64,000 nucleotides of DNA from Telmatactis stephensoni (taxonomy: Eukaryota > Cnidaria > Anthozoa > Actiniaria > Isophelliidae): contig JALIZF010001919.1 in assembly GCA_029948255.1 (NCBI GenBank), positions 930,001 to 994,000 on the forward strand, in the 5' to 3' direction. A program made the translations under genes and the position numbers. This document shows, in pieces, positions 42,701-51,389 of this stretch. The first letter of the stretch is position 1; each line of letters opens with the position of its first letter. Below the pieces are notes generated by a model. It saw only the letters and a program-made list of their open reading frames with translations, ran no database searches and was not told where the DNA came from.

Positions 42701-45700
42701 TGCAGTTTGATCAACCCTTTAGATGGAGGTCGTTCGCGTGGATCCTTGTTAAGGAGGTGGTGCACCAAATCTTTTTGCTCTGGACTCAAATTTGCATGGA
42801 TTTGAACATTTCCTTGGCTGATGTTTGTTTCAATTTCATGTGGTTTCAGTGTATCTGTTGCAATATCTCCAAGCAGCGACGACGAACGTGAATGAAATGG
42901 ATGAAAACCTTTGGAAAATAAGAAATGTAGCACCAGTCCGAAGGCAAACATATCGGATTCTTTGGACGGGGTTTTCTTTTTCCTGTTGACATGCTCTGGT
43001 GCCATCCAGCCGCGTGTTCCACACAAAGAACTTAAAGCGGTACCGTATACTGATGTCTGACAGGTGGATGAAATATTCAAGTGTTTTACAAGACCAAAGT
43101 CAGCAAGTTTGAGACAGAACTCAGGATACTCACGATAAAGGATGTTTCCAGGCTTAAGGTCCCGATGAATTATCTCCTTCTTGTGGAGAAACTCCAATCC
43201 TCGTACAATATCTATTGCTAGCTTGCGCATCGTGTCCTGGTCTTGCAGAAATGTCTCTTTTGTCTTTATAAGGAACTCTAAGTCTCCATCCATTAGTTCT
43301 AATGCAATGTAGTAAAAATCTTCACTTTCTTTTACAAAGTAGAAATTCACGGCGTTTTGATTCTGTTCCAGCTGGTTTAGTGCTCGGATTTCGGCTGTGA
43401 TTTGTTTATCAAACGAACGTTTGAGAACTTGTTTTAAGGCTAGTTCTTTCCTACTGACTTCATTAATTGCAAGGTATACGAAGCTCATAGAACCTTTACC
43501 GATGTCATTTGGATCATAACGGCATTCGTCGATTCTACGTGGATTACTTTGGCGACTCAGCTGATCCAGTCGATCTCTGTACCGTGTAGATTGGATCCTG
43601 ATCTGAACTTTTTGTTTTGGCTTGATGGATTTAAGTCGACTAATTAGATCGTCTAGCCCTCGCATTTGTAAAAGGTCAATTGGCGTTCGTCCATCTTCAT
43701 CTTTTTTGACATGTTCTGCGCCATACTCGTAAAGTACTTCCAAAAGATTTACATGCAAATGATCATCTGGCATTGCTTTTGCACAACTAAGATGAAGAGC
43801 TGTGCTGTTATCATGCGAATAATTTGGATCAGCTCCAGCATACAGAAGTTTCTTTACACAATCAAAGAGCAATTTCTTCAGCTGGGGACTTGACATTGAT
43901 TCGCACTCAAAAAACACTTTAACAAATGTATAAAGTGTTTTTTCTTTGGCAATTCCATCAACTACATTTGGGTCCTCCTTTTTGGTGACCAGTTTCATTA
44001 TCCAGTTTTCGATAACGTCCTCGATGCATTGAGAAGAACAAGCATGTTCAGTATCAGATTCTGTTACGAACACGGTAATGAATAACAAAAAGTAATCCAA
44101 ACAATTTCTGTTTGTGCTGTCGTACTCAAAAATATTGAATCCCTGTTTCTCGAGTACTTCGATGGAACACGGAGTGTCGGGGGTTGCAGTACGACCTAAA
44201 ACCATGAATTTACCGAGATGTAGAACTTCTGGTGATCCTATTCCAAACTTGTTAGCAAGTATAGCATTTGGTTCAAGTCCGGTCATAGATAATGTCCTGT
44301 TCACCAACTCTGGAATAAGACAGTACTTTACCAAATACATCAATGGACTGTCACCGTTATCATTTTGGCGCTGTGTAGCTGCTCCGTTTTTGCATAAGAA
44401 TTCGATGAGATTGTCCGTAAATGCATAATGAAGTGGTGTACAGCCAAGGTCGTTGATAATATTGGGTGAAACGCCTGCAATGGATATGATCCATTGTCCA
44501 ATGCTGTTATCTTCTTCGTGAAAGAATATTACATTTTTGATGCCAGAAATTGAACTATGAATTACCCACTCGTGCAGAATGGAGTTTGCAAACGGCCCAC
44601 GAAAGTTGAAAGGCTTGTGGATTATATCCTCAATGGTGCGTAACTTCTCACATTTTCCGATCCTGTCAGCTTCATGATTTTGCTTTGTAGCAAGCCCACG
44701 TTGTTCCGAGAGCACAAAGCCGTTGCTTGGATCAAGAAGGTAGTCTCCAGCGATGATATGCAAAGGCGTCAAGTCTTGGTCGTTCTTTAAAGAGCAATTG
44801 GGCTTTTTCTCTACTAATAATTTCATCAAATCGATCTGAAACTTGGCAATTTCTTTTGTCTCCATGGGCATAGATGCAAGTAAATGTAACACAGTATTTC
44901 CATTTTGACCTACAAAGTTTACATCTTTAAGATCACCGTCCAATAGTATTTGTAGCATTTCACACAGCAGCTTCTTCCTGTATTCTACATCGGAAAGATT
45001 GCCCAGAAATCCTCTGTTCAAGGTTTCTACCCTTCGACTTTTTTTGTTACCACACGAGAATTTCCCGTTTTGGAATATAATGGATGGAATTGATTTTACA
45101 AAATCTTTCCAAACTGTATCCTGATCGACTTCATCATTAACTCCAACCAGTAAACATCTTTGAAAGGCTTCAGATGTATCAGCACCAATTAAATCGGTGA
45201 ACAATCGACGAAGTTTGCTACGAGTAATCCCATACTTTTGGATTTTCAGAATTTCTCGTATTATTTCGCCTGCGATAAATTCTGCTACTCTTCGTAAGTC
45301 TGGTTCAACTTCAGCCATCGAACCGTCGCTTTGAAATGCTTCAACGTTCCTTATTTCACACGATTTGTGTCCGGAGCACCGTTTAAAATTGACTAATGCG
45401 TATTCATTGCTAGGACACTAAAGAAACGCCATTCTTTAGCTGAAATTTCACTTCTTGGAACACCAAACGAACGACAATTTCGCTTCTTGGAACTCCAAGC
45501 GAACGATAATCATTTCCCGGAAAGGACGCGACTGACATCATCATCCAGCTAGCGTGACAGATCTCTTTTGTTTTGCTTTATTTTTATATGTAAACATATA
45601 TTCGGTAAATCCATGAGAGGGATCGAACTAACCAATTAGCGTGAAGTGAACTTGCACAACTTGTTAGCATTACCCCCGAGGGGAGAAATTGCTGCCCTGA

Positions 45701-48700
45701 CCGGTGGTACGTAGTGCTTTTGACTAGAGCAAATATCTTCATTTCAACTGCAGTTTTTTCAAAGAAATTTATACGATGTAACTGTCAGACTATTCGAATA
45801 TTTTGCAATCGGAAATCCATTCTATCGGAGTTGTTAAAGGCTTTGCTCGCTTTAGTAATTCAACTGCGCAACAAACAATTTACATCATTAGAATGAGCCA
45901 ATTTAGTCAGCAGTATAGTCTGACATGTTTCACAAGGCTAGCTATCAAGATTTCTCGGAACCAATGAATATTCAAAGCTAGCTGACCTTTGAAGGAGTTA
46001 TAATTGTGTCGTAATAGTCAGCAGTATAGTCTGACATGTTTCACAAGGCTAGCTATCAAGATTTCTCGGAACCAATGAATATTCAAAGCTAGCTGACCTT
46101 TGAAGGAGTTATAATTGTGTCGTTCATCTCCCCCCAAGGGAGCGATTGACTCGAGGGTCGTGAAGGGGGTCTTATCCCATTTCCCAGCCTAACATTTTCT
46201 CAAATTCCCACTTTCAAACATCTTGGTTTTACAAGGGTGGTCCGCTGCTGATTGCATGCTCATGCATTGGTGCTTACGTGTTCATAAGGGAAGGCAGAGT
46301 GTCAAAGTTTGTTGTAAAATTGCTTTTTAAGAACTGTTCAATAATCAAAAACTGCATTTTTTTCGACTTTTGGAGTTACGCGTGACCCGGAAGTAGTTTT
46401 TGAACGTAGCACATTTCATGTGCCACATGGTAAAATAAGAGTCAAAGCCTGTTACTGATGACTATTATAACAATATGTAATTGAACCAGAAATCGGCACC
46501 ATGCATGCTGTTAAAAGTCTTAAAAATATCAGAAGGTTTTGGTCCTTGTTCTTGAGAAATATTTCACCTTCAGTCATAATGTTACAGTGTACAAAATCCT
46601 TTCTTCTAGGTCATTCTGGGGCTGCCAACAATTGGGCCAAGGGATATTACTCCGAGGGAGCAGAACTCGTCGATTCATTATTAGACGTCGTGAGAAGAGA
46701 AACTGAGAGCTGTGATTGTCTTCAAGGTTTTCAAATGCTTCATTCTCTAGGAGGAGGGACTGGGTCTGGCTTAGGTTCTTTGTTATTGTCTAAGTTTCGT
46801 GAAGAATACCCTGATAGGATATTACTGGCTGTTAGTGTTGTTACCATCACCAAGGGTAGGTAACGGTACGTTAAACAAATGATGGGCCATTTATTTTAAG
46901 GGCAGGCCAGGCAGGATTAGTCGCCATTGAGTCAGTCAGTCTGTCAACATACATGTAGTCAGTCATGTAGTTAGTCAGTCATTGAGTCAGTCCGTCCGTC
47001 CGTCCGTCAGTCAGTCTTTGTCAGTCAGTCAGTCAGTCAGTCAGTCAGTAGTCAGTCATTAGAGCAGATTTCGTTTGACTGTGAAAACGGCACCGCACGG
47101 TCACGGCACGGCTACAGTAGGAATTTCGAACGTTTTTATTAGACATCACGACACTGACACGGTCACAGGCACGGCGCAGGTCCGTTTCCACTCATACCAA
47201 ATCTGCTCTATCAAGTCAGTCAGTCAGTAGTCAGTCATTATCAGTCAGTCAGTCAGTCAGTGAAAATTTACCATGCATTGTACATAAAAAATCGTTTCAG
47301 GTATCTGAGACTGTGGTTGAACCATACAACACCGTCCTTTCACTACACCAGATCGTAGAAAACGTCGATGAAGACTTGATAGTCGATAATGAAGCCTTGT
47401 ATGGCATCTGTAGTAAGACATTAAAACTCTCCAAACCCAATTATCCTGATCTCAATCACTTGATATCAAGGGCTGTTTGTGGTATGACAGCTAGCCTGCG
47501 ATTCCCTGGACAGGTAATACCTGTGATAACTTCACCTGTGATAACTTCACTATGATTGCCAAGCGTGCCTGTCGGTCTGTCTATCTGTCAGACTGGCTGG
47601 CTGGCTGGCTGGCTCCCTTCTTGCTAGCAAGTATAGCATTTGGTTGATCAAATCCGGTCATAAATGATATCCTGTTCACCAACTCTGGAATAAGACAGTA
47701 CTTTACCAAACACATCAATGGACTGTCACCGTTATCATTTTGGCGCTGAGTAGCTGCTCCGTTTTTGCATTCCTCCCTTCTTCCTTCTTCCTTCCTTCCT
47801 TCCTTTCTTCCTTAATTCCGTCCTTAATTCGTTCGATCCTTCCTTCCATTTTCTTTCTTTCTTTCTTTCCTTGCATCACCAGCTTGTTTGCCTCTATCAT
47901 TTCAATTTTGTTTGTGAAGTATAACGTATGGGGCATCGTAAATACAAAGTTACAATTTTCCCAAGTTAACATTGGTATCTCTTCTATCAAGCTAAATGGT
48001 GATCTCCGTAAGCTGGCAGTAAACATGGTACCATTTCCACGCCTGCATTTCTTTATATGCGGATTTACACCGCTGACCAGTCGGGGCTCAAAGCAGTACC
48101 AGGCCTTCACGCTTGATGAGCTGATACAGCAGATGTTTGAGGCAAAAAATATGATGACGGCATGTGATCCATGTCATGGGAGATATCTGACCGCTGCGGC
48201 TGTACTTAGAGGAAAAATGTCAATGAAACAGGTATCTCAAGTAATCTTGTTTCTGTGTGTCAACTTTTTTATTTTAAAATTGACTGTTTGCACTTGAGGC
48301 TGGAACACAGTAAATTCCCCATATTTCATTCTGTCATTTTTTCTCTTTCATTCTTTTCTTCCCTTTTTATTTCGCATTGTGCTCTGTCTTTTGTTTTGTA
48401 CAGTCTTCTAATATTATTGTTTATCTGTTTTTTATTCTTTACAGTTTTGTTTCAAAAATCTTCTTCTGTTAGTAATGCTACTTCACTCTCTGTTCACCTT
48501 ATTTTCTTCTCTTCGAGGAAGCCAATGCCACATCTTGACTCATCAATTAATCCTGTTCATGTTAATAGAGTTTATTTTTGCCAAGGTTGACGATCACATG
48601 TACCAAGTACAGAACAAAAACAGTTCCTACTTTGTTGAGTGGATACCAAATAACGTCAAAACCACCGTGTGTGACGTCACACCAACTGGTCTTAAAATGG

Positions 48701-49803
48701 CTGCCACGTTTCTTGGCAACAACACTTCGATACAGGAAGTCTTTCAACGAGTTGGTGAACAGTTTTATGCCATGTTTAGACGTAAAGCATTTATTCATTG
48801 GTACACGGGTGAAGGAATGGATGAGATGGAGTTTGCTGAGGTAAACTTTAGATTTGCTTGCAAAAAGACTCGCATAAATAAATGAACTTGCCGACTGGTT
48901 TTCTCTTTCAAAGATGGCGATTTGATGAGGTCAATCGCTGAAATGTGCCAATAAGAGCGTGCGTTATATGCAGATGTATTGTATCTAACCAATATAAAAT
49001 GCGCGCGCATGTCTCAGTAGGGAGCACTCTAAACGCAAACATGACGTGTAGCCGAGCGATTTCCCTTACTTTCAGAGTGCTCTACGCACACCTTCCACTG
49101 TACACAGCGCGCGTAAGATTGTATCTAGGATAGAACTTGTAACAGCATTGTATCTTCATGAACTAAGAGCAAATTCAAATTTTAGCAATACTTCCAGTTG
49201 CACACATTTCTCTCTTTCTGGTTATCAAATCGCACAATGTAGTGAAATTCTAGTAAAATGTCAAGGTTACCATAAACGTCTTGGATCCTGCTGAAAAACA
49301 TAATTGCTGTCATGGTGACCTGCACGATTGTATATAGCTAGTGTATGTAACCACAGTCAAATAACCTCGTTACCATGATAATTGCAATGGTTACAATGCA
49401 CGGACACCTTGGTTGCCATGGTTACCACGCATATCTTGTTTCCTGTGGTTTCCTTATTTTCATATCACTTGTGTCTTGGCTGTATAATCTTGAAAATGAT
49501 GTAATTGGCTCTATACATTGCTCACAGTTTCATGTTAAGAATATACTATTGGCAATCCTGGTGAAGTGAACATTAAATACCTTGGTTATACCAGTGTCGG
49601 TCATAGATTCTCAGGTTACTATAGTAACACAAAGTTTGTTTATTTCTTAGGCGGAATCTGACATGCTTGATTTAGTGGCGGAATATCAGCAGTACCAGCA
49701 CGATGTGCAGTACCAGCACGACAACAACAATGACGATGACGACGACTACGATGATGACGATGATGATGATGATGAAGTGTTCGAAGATTTAACATATCTC
49801 TAA
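30721..49803 (+). CDS. Beta-tubulin, copy 2: divergent isotype spanning nested genes
   Basis: Microtubule subunit with the same eight-exon structure as copy 1: 30721-30777, 32042-32153, 32725-32835, 46610-46855, 47301-47513, 47992-48231, 48586-48840, 49651-49803. It begins MREI and keeps GGGTGSG in the GTP site. It differs at sites that are usually fixed, for example CDPCHG for [13 protein letters not shown] preceded by RGGVLGG, and FGHSGAANN for FGQSGAGNN. The tail is Asp-rich and ends DLTYL, without the usual Glu-rich end. Intron 3 is about 13.8 kb and contains two unrelated intronless genes. Exon 4 has one surplus T at 46841-46842, which shifts the conserved SVVPSP. AATAAA follows at 49828. 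Most likely a specialised, perhaps ciliary, isotype (inference). Confidence 0.88.
32836..34209. other. Upstream flank of the first kinase gene, within the tubulin intron
   Basis: No repeat boundaries or coding exons were recognised. The promoter of the gene at 34210 should lie here, but no TATA box is obvious. Confidence 0.3.
34210..37191 (+). CDS. Ankyrin-kinase-KEN ribonuclease protein 1 (RNase L/IRE1-like)
   Basis: A single uninterrupted 993-aa frame. Residues about 130-200, 275-330 and 470-550 contain ankyrin-type units ([24 protein letters not shown]). A kinase domain follows at about 581-800: G-loop GKGSMG at 587, VALK Lys609, HRDLKPGNI with Asp700, DFG Asp720, GTRGWMAPE. The end (about 865-993) matches the KEN nuclease of IRE1 and RNase L: an FWS motif joins the domains, then RTYD and [12 protein letters not shown], with Arg933 and His938 at the catalytic R-x4-H positions. 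No signal peptide or membrane helix is visible, so it is probably cytosolic, unlike IRE1. Domain order equals RNase L, but the kinase looks active. Expected action: ligand-driven dimerisation and RNA cleavage. The ligand is unknown. MM at the start gives two adjacent start options. Confidence 0.88.
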   Translation: MMDANSDLGEMAKFIAEEILREILITRKSYKTTLTKIANLFAELIGDNTLTKFKARLECDVAWGKFVKSISGIKCSKGNFSYDFKRKPQSPVKEKTKQTILGDLFVVEYSRKLLTEMLKILVDGDLKDVNFVGQNGNTVLHLLASMPVETHAAREFQIELLEKLVEKKPDCSLKNNQDMTPLHIVAGNYLLDPNNGFVLSEQRGLTCEINSIGRYDKLVCIGCIINRPFEVHGRNGNSILHEWVIYNVLDDESGEEGKEKEDNSIGEWIITLAGISPNVVDHRGCTPLHYAFKDSVIKFLIEKGANTGRPNVDGDTPLIYIVKHGVLRTFVSKILPNEWGLEETLASKFSIQAINPNLSDQPISHPISLDVLEEHGFYLCDRDVSNKHCLDYLLIFINTFVNECKDDTSRQKYLVQVMEEWIMKLAKSEDITLKAEYAKEKALSEFISAFFGCRSIHHLQFTFFKCIKELLEAGADPNKVPIAGKTVLHLSCEKATPDDDLHVNMLQLLCEYGAEQEGKNQDELTPIDVLKTRGFHDIVGVLKSTLPKQRVGIQIHSTQYKNRLDELSRQKNPRRINEFRYDQTEIGKGSMGCVYLAIDENIRREVALKRILKTSFHKEITAEIETLNQLEQTQNVVNLYSLEENEDFYFIVLELMDGDLEAFIKTKTTLLQDQDKMCELAKDISRGLEFLHEQYIIHRDLKPGNILYRENPHLCLKLADFGLAKHLNVSSTCQTSVYSTSSTSLCGTRGWMAPELVNRTLKTPSKESDMFAFGLVLHFLFTKGFHPFHSNSFSLFDEIRKGTLKPHEIEKNISQGNVQIHADLNPEQTDLMQHLLNKDPRERLPSKRLIKRHCYFWSNLKKVDFMSNVGNQPEVAKPSSNPSTFGSLLENSSFGLHFRTQPWNVPVSPLYQEVASRRTYDTRSVLDLIRFFRNCYAHFEVRSPDRKEELLKDHFFIEFPEFFLVVWKEVHNQSWADTGSGRDWLLRIVKEMN
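37192..37673. other. 3' flank of the first kinase gene
   Basis: AT-rich sequence with short tandem TTTTTAGAC words near 37410-37445 and TA runs near 37597-37675. I see no clear AATAAA. Confidence 0.35.
37674..37877. repeat. Near-perfect 204-bp palindrome
   Basis: The left arm (37674-37761) and right arm (37790-37877) are almost exact inverted copies, including CACCAAATCCCTAAAACTTT and ATCCGCCATTTTC. The loop of about 28 bases holds a smaller hairpin, TTCTCAAG / CTTGAGAA. It could be a MITE or a cruciform-forming locus. The open frame across its right half is not a gene. Confidence 0.85.
38168..38848. mobile_element. Old inverted-repeat element split by a solo LTR
   Basis: TTTATACAAGGACGCAGCCC and GTTCACTTGCTAGT near 38168-38213 face AGCGAGTGAACTAG and GGCTGCGTCGGTGTATAAAA near 38809-38848. 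The two ends belong to one element that was later interrupted by the LTR at 38288-38771. Confidence 0.55.
38288..38771 (+). mobile_element. Solo LTR of an LTR retrotransposon (484 bp)
   Basis: The ends TGTTAT / ATAACA are inverted and canonical TG...CA, flanked by a 4-bp target duplication TAAG (38284-38287 and 38772-38775). A TATA box (GTATAAATAG, about 38473) and AATAAA (38692-38697) are in the order expected for an LTR U3-R. No internal region or second LTR is present, so it is a solo LTR left by recombination. Superfamily undetermined; a Gypsy type is possible. Confidence 0.75.
38857..38974. repeat. Inverted repeat around GCTCGAAACGTCAG
   Basis: ATGAATGGAAACTTGTAAC near 38860 faces GTTACAAGTTTCCATTCAT near 38957. 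The loop carries GCTAAAGCTCGAAACGTCAG, a string I associate with Penelope-like elements. The affiliation is tentative. Confidence 0.45.
38990..39040 (-). mobile_element. Probable 3' tail of a LINE
   Basis: On the minus strand the sequence ends in tandem GAACTT words after AATAAACTTGAAC. Such short 3' tandem repeats are typical of CR1/L2-type retrotransposons. Nothing upstream was recognised as coding. Confidence 0.35.
39041..40077. other. Spacer inside the tubulin intron
   Basis: Repeats of AATTGCACT-type words near 39233-39280 suggest transposon remnants. No gene is supported. Confidence 0.3.
40078..40247. repeat. 170-bp hairpin repeat
   Basis: AATCATACG and AATTTGAATTAATTT on the left face AAATTAATTCCAAATT and CGTATGATT on the right. 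The centre GCACTCGCCCTACGGGCTCG is shared with the hairpin at 6996-7153. Confidence 0.65.
40303..40736. mobile_element. Three MITEs of the TTAACCCGTGAA family, one nested in another
   Basis: Copy A runs from TAGAGTGATTTTTTTCGTGAA (40303) to AAATAAAATCACTATA (about 40578). It is interrupted at about 40420-40565 by copy B (AGAGTGATGGCACTTAATCC ... GAATTAAGTGCCATCATTCT). Copy C follows directly at 40577-40736 with GAATAACCCGTGAA and TTCACGGGTTAAG at its ends. Related copies are at 21462-21606 and 55969-56075. Confidence 0.7.
40922..40975. repeat. Perfect palindrome, mariner-like end sequence
   Basis: ACAAAATACAGTCAACT and its exact inverse flank TTCATTGTATATAATGAG. The word CAGTCAACT with ATTATAT resembles Tc1/mariner terminal repeats, and GTGAGAGTCCGCAATAGCGA near 41060 could be a remnant of the same kind. 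Non-coding. Confidence 0.5.
40976..42276. other. 3' flank of the second kinase gene
   Basis: AT-rich; a short CAA/CAAA run lies near 41570-41597. No gene or complete mobile element is evident. Confidence 0.3.
42277..45318 (-). CDS. Ankyrin-kinase-KEN ribonuclease protein 2 (RNase L/IRE1-like)
   Basis: Intronless 1013-aa paralogue of the gene at 34210, transcribed towards it. Same order: divergent N-terminus, ankyrin units ([31 protein letters not shown]), kinase, KEN. Kinase residues: Lys629 in LALK, Asp720 in HRDLKPGNI, Asp740 in [12 protein letters not shown]. The glycine loop is GKGSMS, with Ser in place of the last Gly. KEN keeps RRPY and [12 protein letters not shown] with Arg953 and His958. 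KEN and the catalytic loop are very similar to protein 1, whereas ankyrin and linker parts differ more, which would fit ligand diversification. No membrane helix is seen. The nested position in a tubulin intron on the opposite strand implies independent transcription. Confidence 0.88.
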   Translation of the reverse strand: MAEVEPDLRRVAEFIAGEIIREILKIQKYGITRSKLRRLFTDLIGADTSEAFQRCLLVGVNDEVDQDTVWKDFVKSIPSIIFQNGKFSCGNKKSRRVETLNRGFLGNLSDVEYRKKLLCEMLQILLDGDLKDVNFVGQNGNTVLHLLASMPMETKEIAKFQIDLMKLLVEKKPNCSLKNDQDLTPLHIIAGDYLLDPSNGFVLSEQRGLATKQNHEADRIGKCEKLRTIEDIIHKPFNFRGPFANSILHEWVIHSSISGIKNVIFFHEEDNSIGQWIISIAGVSPNIINDLGCTPLHYAFTDNLIEFLCKNGAATQRQNDNGDSPLMYLVKYCLIPELVNRTLSMTGLEPNAILANKFGIGSPEVLHLGKFMVLGRTATPDTPCSIEVLEKQGFNIFEYDSTNRNCLDYFLLFITVFVTESDTEHACSSQCIEDVIENWIMKLVTKKEDPNVVDGIAKEKTLYTFVKVFFECESMSSPQLKKLLFDCVKKLLYAGADPNYSHDNSTALHLSCAKAMPDDHLHVNLLEVLYEYGAEHVKKDEDGRTPIDLLQMRGLDDLISRLKSIKPKQKVQIRIQSTRYRDRLDQLSRQSNPRRIDECRYDPNDIGKGSMSFVYLAINEVSRKELALKQVLKRSFDKQITAEIRALNQLEQNQNAVNFYFVKESEDFYYIALELMDGDLEFLIKTKETFLQDQDTMRKLAIDIVRGLEFLHKKEIIHRDLKPGNILYREYPEFCLKLADFGLVKHLNISSTCQTSVYGTALSSLCGTRGWMAPEHVNRKKKTPSKESDMFAFGLVLHFLFSKGFHPFHSRSSSLLGDIATDTLKPHEIETNISQGNVQIHANLSPEQKDLVHHLLNKDPRERPPSKGLIKLHCYFWSNLKKVQFMWKVGDQPEVAKPRRITSSKFENHLQNSSFGHGITNWSSGPLSNLYQEVASRRPYKTSSVLDLIRFFRNCYAHFEERSPGRKNELLKDYFFITFPAFVLTVCEAVYAEDWANPGSGKDWLLRILKEMD
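45319..46609. repeat. 5' flank of kinase gene 2 with a 111-bp tandem duplication
   Basis: About 108 bp starting AGTCAGCAGTATAGTCTGAC at 45905 is repeated essentially identically from 46016 to about 46123. Nearer the kinase start there are two similar words, CGAACGACAATTTCGCTTCT and CGAACGATAATCATTTCCCG, near 45468-45520. No gene is supported. Confidence 0.75.
46930..47262. repeat. (GTCA)n microsatellite interrupted by a MITE
   Basis: GTCA/TCAG tetramers run from about 46930 to 47060 and resume at about 47214-47262. The gap is the element at 47061-47209. It lies in intron 4 of beta-tubulin copy 2. Confidence 0.85.
47061..47209. mobile_element. MITE inserted in the GTCA array
   Basis: The ends AGAGCAGATTTCGTTTGACT and, from the right, AGAGCAGATTTGGTATGAGT are imperfect inverted repeats of about 28 bp. 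The interior shares ACACTGACACGGTCA-like sequence with 23377-23527. Non-coding; hAT-like by its ends (inference). Confidence 0.65.
47621..47770 (-). pseudogene. Fragment of kinase gene 2 coding sequence
   Basis: About 150 bp matches 44249-44394 of the gene at 42277-45318 in the same orientation, with few differences (shared words include CTGTTCACCAACTCTGGAAT and GACTGTCACCGTTATCATTT). It covers a part of the ankyrin region only and has small indels, so it is a non-functional duplicate lying in intron 5 of beta-tubulin copy 2. Confidence 0.85.
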
Positions 49804-49827
49804 GAATTATTATTGATTAAGGATTTG

Positions 49828-49833
49828 AATAAA
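49828..49833 (+). terminator. Poly(A) signal of beta-tubulin copy 2
   Basis: AATAAA lies 25 bp after the stop codon at 49801-49803. Confidence 0.6.
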
Positions 49834-51340
49834 CAATTTGACATTCAGTCACAAAACTCTATAAAAGAGTTGAGAAGTGGTTTGTCATACTGTTTTAACA
49901 TCCTAGAATTACCTTTGTTACTTGTACATTCCTCACAGGTATCTCAAGTTGTACTTTTGTATAAATGACTCTGTTTCTCAATGGATGACACGCACGCACC
50001 AGACTTCTCCTGAAAAAAAATCGCAGCTTAAATGATTCAAAAACTTCTTGTAAGAATTAACTTGAAAACTAAGCTGGAAAGAGAGAAAAATGAATGGTTG
50101 GTAATAGAAAATCTAAGTAAGATTTATATTTCATTCATTTTTAAACATATTTATACATCTATTTAGCCAGGCTAGTTCAAGTGGAGCCCTTTGTGAATCG
50201 TCTGACAATCAATGAAATCTCACTCGCGTGTCAGTTCTTTCTAGGGAGGGAGCCACTTTAATTTTTCTTAAATAGACAAGCTCAGCTTTGCTAAGTTCAG
50301 GTGAAAGTAACGTAATCTTTTGTGGCAGGTGTTATCAACCTGTTGTTTTTCGAGACGCAACAAAGTACTCGTGTACTCGTAGAGCAATCACGCTGTGAAT
50401 AACCAACGAAAGCTTTAGAGAGAATATTCATGAAACACAATCTTAATTTGCAGGTGTAGTTGTCACGCCACGCTCCGTTCTTAGGCGTTGTTTACACGAA
50501 CTGAAGAAGAAGGGCTGGGTAACTCCCTGTAACTCTTTTGTTTTTATTGTACCCAGGGATGGAAAAGAAGGCAAAAGGTTTATCCTGGCTACCAGGGACA
50601 TGATTTAGACCCCCCTTTTCTCTTCCCAAAAATACCTTTGTCGACTCCGAATATGTATTATTTTGGTGATGCACTTGCGTTACACTCTTTGTGTAACATC
50701 GATCTAGATTTGCGTGTATGTGTGTGCGTGTTTGTGGTAACATCTCTTGGAATTATGACAGGTATTCTCAAGACGACTTCTGTCAAAGCCACAACAAAGC
50801 GGTATTCATACAAATAACTTTTTTAAAATACGTATCCTTAGCTTGGTAGACATGAATTTGCGTAACACAATCTCTTGGGCATGACAGGTGGTTGTCACGC
50901 CATGCTTTTCTCTGGATCTTGACTTCATAAAATGCCTTTTAACAATGTGCAAATAATAAAAGCTATAAAACAAACACTGATCTCAAATCGAGAAGCGTAG
51001 CATGGGTCGAAATGGCTAAATGTGATCTTTTAGTGAACAAAGGGGTTGTTGGAAATTAAGACGTTTTGAAGGATATGTTTTGATTTAAGCCTTCGCTTTG
51101 AATTTCTTTCTTTCTTTCTTTCTTTACTTTTCTTCTTTCTTTCTCTATGTAATTCATTTTTTCTAAGACGCATTTATTCAGACACCCAGTCTGTATGAAT
51201 CACAATGCCATTATTTCTTGTTCCAACTAATCCAGCGCATCGTTAATATTTCAGTACGTTTTGATTGTCTCATGCACATTGTGCTAATCCTTTAGTCTCA
51301 ATAAATTGTACTTAATTCAGGGCTGTTTTGAAAAATCGAC
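49834..51340. other. Spacer between beta and alpha tubulins
   Basis: A (TTCTT)/(TTTC) run lies near 51105-51145. No other structured feature or gene is visible. Confidence 0.35.
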
Positions 51341-51389
51341 GAATCATATTCGTTACTATAATACCAGACGCTAAGAAAGCGTGCTTCAT

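Noticed and set aside
42445..42891. 148-aa plus-strand frame opposite kinase gene 2
   Set aside because: It is an antisense shadow of the conserved kinase-KEN coding sequence.
47715..48110. 131-aa minus-strand Lys/Glu-rich frame
   Set aside because: It is antisense to a pyrimidine tract and to beta-tubulin exon 6.
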